Source of the DNA: Cyanobacteria bacterium HKST-UBA02
GTDB taxonomy: Bacteria; Cyanobacteriota; Vampirovibrionia; Obscuribacterales; Obscuribacteraceae
DNA length: 9,071 bases
Direction of reading: 5' to 3'
Assembly (NCBI GenBank): GCA_020431945.1
Contig: JAGQHH010000515.1
Coordinates: 1-9,071 of the forward strand
Part shown: positions 1-7,315 of the stretch, one piece after another
How the letters are laid out: the number at the start of each line of letters is the position of its first letter
How positions within the stretch are numbered: the first letter of the stretch is position 1
Program-made: the position numbers and the translations under genes
Notes under the pieces: generated by a model
Seen by the model: the letters and a program-made list of their open reading frames with translations, nothing else
Told to the model about the DNA's origin: nothing
Databases searched by the model: none

Positions 1-1
1 G

Positions 2-1861
2 GAGAAATCCGACCATGAGTCCTCTTCCGAGATGGCCATGGTCCTCAACCAGCGCGGTCTGATCGCCTCGGAGAAAGGAGACTACACCGAAGCTCTGGCG
101 ATCCTGGAGAAAGGCATGACCATGTCCCGGGAGCACGGCAAGGAGCCAAGTGCCGATCTGGCGGAGCTGATCAACAATATCGGTCTGGCCCTCTGGCGCC
201 AGGGGGACGACGCCAGCGCCCTGCCGCGCTACGAAGAAGCCCTGGCCATGAGAAAAGAGCTCTTCGGCGAGATGAATAAAGACTATGCCGAGACCCTGGA
301 CAATATAGGTGTCCTAAATCAACGCTGCAATGATTTCGACAAAGCCGAGAAAGCTCACCGGCGCTCCCTGGCGATTCGCGAGCAGTGTCTCGGTCCGGAT
401 CACCCGGAAGTCGGCTATAGCTGTCTCAATCTCGCCGAAACCCTCAAGCATCTCAATCAGACCGGCGAGTACGAGAACATGTACCGGCGGACCATAGATA
501 TATGGAAAAACAGCTTCGGCGCCAACCATCCCAATATCGCTACGGCTTTGAGCAACCTCGGTCTCTATCTGATGAACCAGGGCCATTTGAAAAAAGCTAA
601 AGACAATTTCCAGCAGTCTCTGGACATCAGAAAAGAGCTCTTCGGCAAAGACAGCTCCCGGCTGATCATCAGCGTCAACAACCTGGCCATCGTCAACGAG
701 CGTCTCGGGCTGTCCGAGGAAGCCGAAGCAATGGCCAACGAGTCCACCCGCCTCATGAAGGCGCATATTGCCGAGCACGGCGAGAAAGACGCCCAGATGG
801 TGATCATGCTTGCCGACTCCCTCAATCATCGAGGCAAAAAACAGGAAGCTCAGGAGCTTCTCGAGCGGGCCGAAAAAGCCGCCGCCGAAGAATGGGGCGA
901 AGGAAGCATGCGGGTAGCCAAACTTCTCCAATTCCGGGCGAATCTTCTCTTCGATGACGAGACAGCCCGGGCCCGGGATCTCTACAGCAAAGTCCTCAAA
1001 CTCGAGATTGCCGAGCTGGGCAAGAATCATGCGAAAGTGGCCGAAACCAGGCGAATGCTGGCAGCCTGCTATACGAGAGAAGGAGACACTACCGTAGCCG
1101 GTCTTCTCAATATGCAGGCACGAGCCATTGAATTTCCCCTGGGTATCGAAGACCCGGAAGAAGCTCTCTACTCGATGCTCCTCCACAGCAGCGAAGACGT
1201 GCGCGGTGACACGGACAAATCGGTCATGCAAACCAAAAAGCTCATGGCCACCATGCTCAAAGGGCAGGGAAAAACAGAGGAAGCCGATGCCCTCCTTGCC
1301 GAATACCTGGCGTTCATGGAGGAGGAGGAGGGAGACTCCATCGATCTAGCCGACGAGCTTTTCATGCTGGCTGCCGACGCCAGTCTCGAAAGCAATTTCG
1401 AGAAAGCCATCGCCTGGCTGGAACAGTCCCTGGCGATCAGAGAGAGCCTGGAAGAAAGCGAATTCGATGACATTAATATGACCTATTCCACTCTGATAAA
1501 CAGCTATGTCGGCGCTGAAATGCTCGAGGAGGCCCGGTCGGTTACCGAGAAATGGCTGGGACTGGTAGAGAAGGAGCACGGCAGCGGGAGCTGGCGTGCC
1601 CGCGCCCCCATCGGTCAGCTGATCGTCGTCTACGATAAAACAGGGGACACGGAGCAGCACCGGATATGGAGCCAGCGCATGGAAGCGCTCCCGGAGCCCA
1701 GCGCCATGGAACAGACATCGATGCTGAATTTCGAGTCCGGCATAATCGGCCGGTCCTTGCGAAGGAGTCTCGAGGGTCTCGGAGGCTTCATGCAGCTCGC
1801 CGCCGAGTCCGTTGGCGAGGGTGGCGAAGGCGATCAGGCAAGCGGCTCCCAGGACGAATAG
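2..1861 (+). CDS. Kinesin-light-chain-like TPR protein, 5'-partial
   Basis: Tetratricopeptide-repeat protein, probably a cytosolic protein-interaction scaffold; no catalytic domain is visible. The frame is open from base 2. The first in-frame ATG is at 32 but has no Shine-Dalgarno, so the true start probably lies left of the window. Counting from that ATG (609 residues), the helix-A motif recurs every 42 residues: NNIG at 48, DNIG at 90, LNLA at 132, SNLG at 174, NNLA at 216, and a weaker copy near 258. The 42-residue period and inter-repeat GPDHP and GANHP segments (about 121 and 163) are typical of kinesin-light-chain TPRs (TPR_10/TPR_12). Repeats from about 300 to 560 are degenerate. The last 30 or so residues are Gly/Glu/Ser-rich and probably disordered. 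No signal peptide or membrane segment is visible in the part present. The binding partner is unknown. Confidence 0.88.
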   Translation, partial: EKSDHESSSEMAMVLNQRGLIASEKGDYTEALAILEKGMTMSREHGKEPSADLAELINNIGLALWRQGDDASALPRYEEALAMRKELFGEMNKDYAETLDNIGVLNQRCNDFDKAEKAHRRSLAIREQCLGPDHPEVGYSCLNLAETLKHLNQTGEYENMYRRTIDIWKNSFGANHPNIATALSNLGLYLMNQGHLKKAKDNFQQSLDIRKELFGKDSSRLIISVNNLAIVNERLGLSEEAEAMANESTRLMKAHIAEHGEKDAQMVIMLADSLNHRGKKQEAQELLERAEKAAAEEWGEGSMRVAKLLQFRANLLFDDETARARDLYSKVLKLEIAELGKNHAKVAETRRMLAACYTREGDTTVAGLLNMQARAIEFPLGIEDPEEALYSMLLHSSEDVRGDTDKSVMQTKKLMATMLKGQGKTEEADALLAEYLAFMEEEEGDSIDLADELFMLAADASLESNFEKAIAWLEQSLAIRESLEESEFDDINMTYSTLINSYVGAEMLEEARSVTEKWLGLVEKEHGSGSWRARAPIGQLIVVYDKTGDTEQHRIWSQRMEALPEPSAMEQTSMLNFESGIIGRSLRRSLEGLGGFMQLAAESVGEGGEGDQASGSQDE

Positions 1862-1888
1862 AGATTCCCGAGTCTCTACCGGCCGAGC

Positions 1889-3250
1889 TCAGGTCTGCTC
1901 GGAGGGACGGTAATCTCCGGAGCTCAGGTTGAACGTCCAGGCTACCGCCTGGCGAGCCGTCCTCATATACGGTGGCACGCGCAGGAAATAGTGACGCGGC
2001 TCTCCCTGCACCACCGAGGTGGAATCCACGACTTTGACCACCACCAGTGGCTCGTCGAGCTTCTGCTCCTTGCGATAGAGAATACCGCAATCATCGCTGT
2101 CTATGAGTACGGCTCCGGACTCTTCGATATAGCGCTCGAGCCCGAAGCGCTCGATCATGATTCGTCGCACCTCGACATTGGTCTCGGCTTCTATCGCCTC
2201 CACCGTCAGACTGGCTGGTTCGGTAACCACCGCCTCGGGAACGACCACGCCATGAATGAAATAAATCGCATGACCATCTTTAAAGCTCAGTGCCGGGCCG
2301 TCCTCGCAGTGCAAGCGATTTTGCTCATCAAGAGCGAACTCGACCGGATTGCGGCTGAGAAATATCGCCCTCTCATAGCCGCTCCAGTTGAAGCCGGCAT
2401 CGAAGAGCGTTAGCCAGGAGTCGATTTTGCGCACGAGATCGGGATCGTCACTCAAGCCGAGATTCTTATTGACGAACGCGAAAAGAGGAAAGTCCGGGAC
2501 CCGATCCGCTGCCAGAGAAGCAGGATGGAACGTTGAAAAATACACACCGGCCGGTGTTTGTCCCGAGTCGGTGCCGACATGGGTCCGATCCGTCTCTTCG
2601 AATCCGCCGAGAACGGACCTGAGCGGCTCTCTGGCGAACAGATCGCCGAGCGAATCGGGGATCTCGATGGCGAGCTGACGCATGAAGCGGAAGCCGGTCA
2701 ATTCAGGGAAGGTTCTGCCCAGACGGGTCCTGAGTGTCTCCCGGAGCTTCAGCTTCACCCTCACCGAGAGCTGGCTGTCCCTTGCTCCCGCCTCCTCGTC
2801 GCTCATAAGCTTGCCGATAACGAACCGCATCGGGGGACCGGTGCTTTTGCCGAACAGACTGGCTCGAAGCAGCTTGATGCTCGCGAGGCTCGAATGGGCT
2901 CTCCGCTCATGCTTCTCGAACAGGTCCGGGTGCTCTTCCAGGCGGTCCAGGCAGCGCAGCCAGAGAGGGCTCTTTAGATGCTCCCTGAGCTCTCTCAAAA
3001 AGCTCTCGGGCTCGATCTCGGGAGAGGCCAGAGATAGAGAGGCAATGGCTTCGCTCACCGCCATCTGCCAGGGGCTATCGCATAAGACTATGACCGGCGC
3101 AGGAAGCTCGAGCTCTCTGTAGATTTCACCGACCGCAGCTTCGAGCTTCTCCGGGGCGACCTCCTCACCGGCTCGCCGGGTCGGTCTGGAGAGCCTTTGA
3201 AAATAGCTCTCCAGCTCGACTTCCTGATCATCCGTCAATTGCTCGATCAT
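1889..3250 (-). CDS. DUF6745-like protein of unknown function
   Basis: 453-residue soluble protein with no signal peptide or membrane helix; function unknown. The C-terminal half looks like DUF6745 as I remember it: an LHCEDGPAL-type stretch (residues 313-321) and DGHAIYFIHG (325-334), then a VVVP turn, a long ETNVEVRRIMIERFG helix (356-370), a DCGILYR segment (387-393), DEPLVVVKVVDST (399-411), LRVPP (423-427), and an ending with AVAWTFNL and a terminal Tyr-Arg-Pro. The N-terminal region has a Y44...P52...C57..PWQ62 motif and SPLW at 94-97, both shared with the partial gene at 8493-9071. The start ATG is the only plausible one: an in-frame stop lies six codons upstream and the next Met is residue 63. 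No Shine-Dalgarno precedes it. It converges on the TPR gene and is divergent from the amylase with a 17-bp gap. Family assignment is from memory, without a profile search. Confidence 0.85.
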   Translation of the reverse strand: MIEQLTDDQEVELESYFQRLSRPTRRAGEEVAPEKLEAAVGEIYRELELPAPVIVLCDSPWQMAVSEAIASLSLASPEIEPESFLRELREHLKSPLWLRCLDRLEEHPDLFEKHERRAHSSLASIKLLRASLFGKSTGPPMRFVIGKLMSDEEAGARDSQLSVRVKLKLRETLRTRLGRTFPELTGFRFMRQLAIEIPDSLGDLFAREPLRSVLGGFEETDRTHVGTDSGQTPAGVYFSTFHPASLAADRVPDFPLFAFVNKNLGLSDDPDLVRKIDSWLTLFDAGFNWSGYERAIFLSRNPVEFALDEQNRLHCEDGPALSFKDGHAIYFIHGVVVPEAVVTEPASLTVEAIEAETNVEVRRIMIERFGLERYIEESGAVLIDSDDCGILYRKEQKLDEPLVVVKVVDSTSVVQGEPRHYFLRVPPYMRTARQAVAWTFNLSSGDYRPSEQT

Positions 3251-3261
3251 GATAAATTTAT
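3246..3261. promoter_or_regulatory. Two overlapping palindromes between divergent start codons
   Basis: ATCATGAT (3246-3253) and ATAAATTTAT (3252-3261) are both perfect palindromes and overlap by two bases. The second fills most of the 17-bp gap between the DUF6745-like and amylase start codons and is much more AT-rich than its surroundings. It could be a repressor operator acting on both genes or simply an AT-rich melting region. Short palindromes like these can arise by chance. Confidence 0.25.
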
Positions 3262-3264
3262 GCC

Positions 3265-3293
3265 CTTATGACTATGAACAAATCCAATATCAA
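3265..3293 (-). promoter_or_regulatory. Candidate sigma70 promoter of the DUF6745-like gene
   Basis: On the minus strand TTGATA (3288-3293, five of six to the -35 consensus) is followed after exactly 17 bp by CATAAG (3265-3270, four of six to the -10). The start of transcription would fall near 3258, leaving a leader of about 8 nt before the ATG at 3250. This fits the missing Shine-Dalgarno. The element lies over the start codon and signal-peptide codons of the divergent amylase gene. Based on consensus match only. Confidence 0.4.
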
Positions 3294-5436
3294 TTTCGTC
3301 GTCGTTCCCGTAATCGCTATGCTCTGTTTTATGCTCTGGCCCGGGGCAGCCCGGGCAGACCAGGCCGACAGCGAGGCAAAGGTCGGAGAAGACGATTTCA
3401 AGAAGAATGTCGTCTATCAAGTTATCACCGACCGCTTTTGCAATGGTCGCAAAGACAACGACGACCCCGAGAAGAGCCCCGGGCTATTTGATGGCAGCCG
3501 GAAGAACTGGCATGCCTACTGGGGAGGCGACCTCAAGGGGATCGAAACGAAACTCGACTATATCCGGGAGCTGGGCGCCCGGGCCATCTGGATCTCGCCG
3601 GTGGTAGACAACCAGAACAAGCCCGTCAACGACGACAAAGGCGCCATGACCGCTCCTTATCACGGTTATCACGCCCGCGACTTCAAGCGCATCGACGAGC
3701 ATTTCGGCGACAATCAGAACAGCTTCGCCGACTTCGACTCCCTGGTGAAATCAGCCCACGACAGAGGAATCAAAGTCCTGGTGGACATGCCCTTCAACCA
3801 CACGAGCCAGTACAACCACGGGGAATTCGGCGCTCTCTACGACGATGGTCAATTCAAGGGCGATCCTGAATACGACCGGAACAAATACTTCCACCACCTG
3901 CCCCTGGTCAAAGACTGGAACGACGCCTATCAGATTCAGTACGGGACCATCTTCTACCTTGGCGATCTGAACCAGAGCAATGATTTCGTCGACCGCTATC
4001 TCAAAGCGGCTGCCGAAAAGCTCCTGCGCCACGGCGCCGATGCCACCAGGATTGATGCTGCCAAGCATACCAACTGGGGATGGCAACACAGCCTGGCCAA
4101 CCACCTCTTCAACATCGACAATCATCTGGTGGTAGCCGAGTGGTGGCTGGGGGAAGGGGTCGACGATCCGATCTTTAGAGATGCCGTCAAATATTGCCGG
4201 CAGAGCGGCATAACCATGTTCGATTTTCCCTTCGCCAGTGCCGTCAGAAAGCTCTACAGCCAGAATGGCGACTTCCGGGACCTGGCGCGGACTATCGAGA
4301 GAGAAGACGACCTCTTCGATGATCCATGCTCGCTATTCACCTTTATCGACAATCACGACATGCCTCGTTTTCTCAGTATCAAAAACGATACCAGTGCCCT
4401 TCACCAGGCCCTGGCTCTCCTTGTCATGACCAGAGGCATTCCAGTCGTCTATTACGGCACGGAGCAATACCTGCACGATGACACCAGAGGTGGTGAGGAT
4501 CCATATACACGAGTCTGGATGAGCTCCTTCGATCAGAGCTCCGCAGGCTACGATCTCATCCGCAAGCTCATTGCCTTGCGGGACTCCAACCCGGCCCTCT
4601 ATTACGGAGCGCAGCGCAAGCTCTACGCCGACCGGGATGTTTATATATTCGAACGTAGCTTCGGAGAAAATGTCGCCGTGATCGCGGTCAATAAAGGCAA
4701 AGAAAAATCCGTACTCGATCTTTCCGGCTCGTTCCTGAAAGAAGGCGACTACGAAGACGCTCTTGGCGGAACGCTGTCCGGCGTCTCCGCGAGCATGAAA
4801 GGAGACGGAAAAGCGTCTCTTTCTCTGCCACCTGATTCGGTATCAATCTGGTCCCGGACGGAGCCGGCTAAGAAACCCCTGGTAGCGACAGTGAGCCCTC
4901 GCGTGGTCACCGCCGGCAATCCGGTGACTGTAACCGGTCTGGGATTCGGGACAGAGAGAGGAAAAATACGAGTCGGTAACGAGACCCTGGCGCCTTCGTC
5001 ATGGTCGGACACCGCCGTGACTTTCCGAGCCCCTCATCTGGTAACCGGACGCCAGGAGCTCGTGCTCCAGCGCGCAGACGGCGAGACTTCCAGGCAGCCG
5101 AGCCCTCTGACCGTCCGCGAAGGCAAACTCGTGCCGGTAACCTTCAGGGTCGAGGGAGCCATATTGAAAAGCCCGGAGGAGCGCCTTTTCATAACCGGCA
5201 ATGTATCCACCCTGGGAGCCTGGAGCGAAGATCCCGGCGAGGCGCAGGGACCGCTTCTTCTGAGCGAGGACAGGGATTACATCCTCTGCGTGCCGGTGCC
5301 GGCAAGCAAGAAAATCGAGTTCAAGATTGTCGTCCTGGACGGCAGGGGCGGAAAGGTCCGGGAAGAATCACGCGGTCATATTTACAAGGTCCCGGATAGC
5401 GGCGCCTGGGAGCACTCCGTGACTTTTCGAGAATAG
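3268..5436 (+). CDS. Secreted GH13 cyclodextrin glucanotransferase-like enzyme
   Basis: 722-residue exported starch-converting enzyme with the five-domain CGTase layout: signal peptide (1-30, hydrophobic 10-24, likely cleavage after ARA30), GH13 barrel with B domain (about 45-440), domain C (about 445-530), IPT/TIG domain (about 537-617) and CBM20-like domain (about 622-722). GH13 regions are intact: DMPFNH (173-178), RIDAAKH (261-267, nucleophile D263), E291 acid/base in AEWWLG, and FIDNHD (359-364, D364). Region V is LGDLN (231-235). F229 sits at the central aromatic position (Tyr/Phe195 of Bacillus CGTases) that favours cyclization and transglycosylation; ordinary alpha-amylases usually carry a smaller residue there. 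The in-frame ATG at 3274 is an alternative start; neither has a clear Shine-Dalgarno. The CBM20 domain has lost a key tryptophan. A maltogenic or plain alpha-amylase remains possible. Confidence 0.9.
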   Translation: MTMNKSNINFVVVPVIAMLCFMLWPGAARADQADSEAKVGEDDFKKNVVYQVITDRFCNGRKDNDDPEKSPGLFDGSRKNWHAYWGGDLKGIETKLDYIRELGARAIWISPVVDNQNKPVNDDKGAMTAPYHGYHARDFKRIDEHFGDNQNSFADFDSLVKSAHDRGIKVLVDMPFNHTSQYNHGEFGALYDDGQFKGDPEYDRNKYFHHLPLVKDWNDAYQIQYGTIFYLGDLNQSNDFVDRYLKAAAEKLLRHGADATRIDAAKHTNWGWQHSLANHLFNIDNHLVVAEWWLGEGVDDPIFRDAVKYCRQSGITMFDFPFASAVRKLYSQNGDFRDLARTIEREDDLFDDPCSLFTFIDNHDMPRFLSIKNDTSALHQALALLVMTRGIPVVYYGTEQYLHDDTRGGEDPYTRVWMSSFDQSSAGYDLIRKLIALRDSNPALYYGAQRKLYADRDVYIFERSFGENVAVIAVNKGKEKSVLDLSGSFLKEGDYEDALGGTLSGVSASMKGDGKASLSLPPDSVSIWSRTEPAKKPLVATVSPRVVTAGNPVTVTGLGFGTERGKIRVGNETLAPSSWSDTAVTFRAPHLVTGRQELVLQRADGETSRQPSPLTVREGKLVPVTFRVEGAILKSPEERLFITGNVSTLGAWSEDPGEAQGPLLLSEDRDYILCVPVPASKKIEFKIVVLDGRGGKVREESRGHIYKVPDSGAWEHSVTFRE

Positions 5437-5440
5437 CTTT

Positions 5441-5458
5441 CGAGTATTGCTTTACTCG
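5441..5458 (+). terminator. Weak hairpin after the amylase gene
   Basis: CGAGTA (5441-5446) pairs with TACTCG (5453-5458) around a 6-nt loop, starting four bases after the amylase stop codon. An alternative pairing uses TTTCGAG (5438-5444) with CTCGAAA (5459-5465). No run of T follows, so this is a poor intrinsic terminator; it may only protect the 3' end of the message. Confidence 0.28.
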
Positions 5459-5502
5459 CTCGAAACTTCTTCTAAATCTCTGAAATCAAGACCAGATTTA
5501 CC

Positions 5503-5531
5503 TTGACTCGAAGTGTTCAGAATCTCAAAAT
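5503..5531 (+). promoter_or_regulatory. Candidate sigma70 promoter of the kinase gene
   Basis: TTGACT (5503-5508, five of six) and CAAAAT (5526-5531, four of six) are separated by 17 bp inside the AT-richer 184-bp gap upstream of the kinase. Transcription would begin near 5538, giving a leader of about 83 nt. The rest of the gap contains two AGACTC copies nine bases apart (5535-5540, 5544-5549) and the leader hairpin described separately. Confidence 0.45.
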
Positions 5532-5590
5532 AAGAGACTCCTTAGACTCAGTATCTAAAGTGACCTTTTCTGGGTAAGAGACATTAGAGG

Positions 5591-5612
5591 CCCGGAAATC
5601 GCTTCCTGGGAG
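5591..5612 (+). promoter_or_regulatory. Kinase ribosome binding site within a leader hairpin
   Basis: GGGAG (5608-5612) lies 8 nt before the kinase ATG and supports that start. Its GGG can pair with CCC (5591-5593), continuing after a bulged T into GGAA (5594-5597) with TTCC (5603-5606), around a 5-nt loop. Most of the Shine-Dalgarno would therefore be buried in a seven-pair stem. Pairing was read by eye; no folding energy was computed. Confidence 0.4.
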
Positions 5613-5620
5613 TTGGCGGA

Positions 5621-7294
5621 ATGACCCTTGAAGGGCAAAATACCGAACGTCCCGACACCGACGTCCAAATCGACAGAATCACCGCTCCCCCTTCCAGGGT
5701 TCAGCTTGCTGCGCTCATGTCCGAGGCCGAGGAATCGGCGCCACATTCTCAAGAGATCCGCTTCAGCCTGCCGGACGGCTCGGTCTATCTCCTGACAGTC
5801 ACCTATCTCAGCCGCATCGAAGGCGAGCCGACCTGGGTCCTGAGCACCGAAGACCAGGATCCGCCGGTGGTCTTCTGGAGCATCGAGACCGAAAACCCCG
5901 AACAGATTTACAACCTGATCATCAAGCGGGCTCGCAATCCCTTCCCCAAACCCACCAATACCAATCCGGACCTGGAGGCGATTCCGGAATCCAAGCGGCC
6001 GACTCATGAAGGGCTTCCCAGACTGCCTCAGCCCCAGCCCAGCGGCTATTCTTTCAACGACCGTTATGAAGTAGTCGAAGAGGTAGGCTGCGGCGGGATG
6101 AGCCGTGTCTACCGGGCCCGGGACCGCAGGACCGACAAGGAGGTAGCGGTCAAGGTCCTGCATCCGCACCTGATGAGGGAAGGCAGCGCCAAGAATCCCA
6201 AGAAACGCTTCGAGCAGGAGTTCAAGGCGACCATGGCCCTGGCTCACCCCAATATCGTGGCGGTCAAGGACCACGGTTTCACCGTTGACGGGCTGCCCTT
6301 CATGGTCATGGAGTATATCGACGGCAATTCCCTGGAGCAGCTCCTGAGAGCGCACAACCGCCTGCGCCTCAGCCAGTTCCTCACGGTCTTCTATCAGACC
6401 TGCCGGGCCCTCAGCCATGCCCACGTCCGCGGAGTCATCCACCGGGACGTCAAGCCCAGCAATATCATGATGGTGAAGACCGAGCAGAACGTCAACATCG
6501 TCAAGCTCCTGGACTTCGGAATCGCCAAGATTCATCGCGAGACCCACGAAGAGTCCCTGCAAAAGCTCACCCAGACCGGAGACGTTTTCGGGAGCCCTTA
6601 TTACATGAGCCCCGAGCAGTGTCGGGGCGAATCCCTGGATGCCCGCTCGGACATCTATTCCCTGGGCTGTGTAATGTACCAGGCGATCACCGGCAAGCGC
6701 CCCTTCGAAGGAGAGAACGCTTACAAGACCATCTACATGCACGTGAATATCCGCCCGATGCGTTTCGGCGATATCAGACCCGATGTGAACATTCCGCCCA
6801 AACTCGAGAAGATCATTCTCAAATGTCTCGAGAAAGAGCCCAGCAACCGTTACCAGACCACCGAAGAGCTCAGCCTGGAGATCGAGAGGCTGGCCCAGGA
6901 AGTGTCGCCGGAAAGCGAGGAGAGCTGGATAACTCGCCAGACGGGCTCCGGGACTTTCTATGCGGTGCACCCCTCAACGGGCAAGGAAGAGCCTGCCAAT
7001 GTCGCCTCGGTCCTCAAGCTCCTCCTCAAAGCCGGGATCATAAGCAACGACGAATACGCGAAAGCAAGCAATCAGGAGAATCCCCAGGCCGGCGAAGTGG
7101 GCATGTCACTGGTTAAAAAGGGATTGATCGACAACAAAACTCTGCACTCTGCCGTTCAGTGCCAGGCGCTCATCGAGAAAGGCGATCTGAAGATCGAGAA
7201 AGCGATCATCGCCCTGCACTACTGCCAGCGCAGCCGCATAGGACTGGACGAAGCGCTCGACGAGCTCGGCTGGAAAACAGGCACCGGCAAATAA
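5621..7294 (+). CDS. Hanks-type Ser/Thr protein kinase with GspE/MshE-N-like tail
   Basis: 557-residue protein kinase, apparently soluble: no membrane segment, unlike PknB with its PASTA domains. The kinase domain spans about 149-425. It has a glycine loop GCGGMS (156-161), the ATP lysine K178 in VAVKVL, a probable alpha-C glutamate E200, HRDVKPSN (274-281, catalytic D276), DFG (298-300), an activation loop with T317 and T319 matching the autophosphorylated threonine pair of PknB, SPE (330-332), SDIYSLG (343-349) and R410. All residues needed for activity are present. Residues 1-145 form an uncharacterised N-terminal region with a beta-rich part at about 44-104 and a Pro-rich linker. The tail 460-557 has two tandem modules resembling the type II secretion ATPase N-terminal domain. 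Substrates are unknown. It is preceded by its own promoter candidate and converges on the next gene. Confidence 0.94.
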   Translation: MTLEGQNTERPDTDVQIDRITAPPSRVQLAALMSEAEESAPHSQEIRFSLPDGSVYLLTVTYLSRIEGEPTWVLSTEDQDPPVVFWSIETENPEQIYNLIIKRARNPFPKPTNTNPDLEAIPESKRPTHEGLPRLPQPQPSGYSFNDRYEVVEEVGCGGMSRVYRARDRRTDKEVAVKVLHPHLMREGSAKNPKKRFEQEFKATMALAHPNIVAVKDHGFTVDGLPFMVMEYIDGNSLEQLLRAHNRLRLSQFLTVFYQTCRALSHAHVRGVIHRDVKPSNIMMVKTEQNVNIVKLLDFGIAKIHRETHEESLQKLTQTGDVFGSPYYMSPEQCRGESLDARSDIYSLGCVMYQAITGKRPFEGENAYKTIYMHVNIRPMRFGDIRPDVNIPPKLEKIILKCLEKEPSNRYQTTEELSLEIERLAQEVSPESEESWITRQTGSGTFYAVHPSTGKEEPANVASVLKLLLKAGIISNDEYAKASNQENPQAGEVGMSLVKKGLIDNKTLHSAVQCQALIEKGDLKIEKAIIALHYCQRSRIGLDEALDELGWKTGTGK

Positions 7295-7315
7295 CGCACC
7301 ACCGGTGATATCAAC

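Noticed and set aside
314..1231. Long minus-strand open frame inside the TPR gene
   Set aside because: It is antisense to a clear repeat protein. Long antisense frames are expected from the C/G-rich third codon positions, and its translation shows no domain.
1860..1877. AGAGA/TCTCT hairpin between the convergent TPR and DUF6745-like genes
   Set aside because: Only five pairs with an 8-nt loop and no T-run on either strand; too weak to call a terminator.
1991..3122. Several plus-strand frames opposite the DUF6745-like gene
   Set aside because: They are short, overlap each other and are low in recognisable content; the minus-strand frame has family motifs through its whole C-terminal half.
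3316..3327. Possible lipobox around Cys20 of the amylase signal peptide
   Set aside because: The residues before the Cys are Ala-Met-Leu, which do not fit the lipobox (small residue at -1); a signal peptidase I site after ARA30 fits better.
5555..6970. 471-codon minus-strand open frame across the kinase gene
   Set aside because: It overlaps all of the kinase catalytic motifs on the other strand, and the product has no recognisable domain. The kinase frame explains the conservation.
7282..7307. CACCGG/CCGGTG inverted repeat after the kinase
   Set aside because: The loop is 14 nt, the left arm is inside coding sequence and no T-run follows; not convincing as a terminator.
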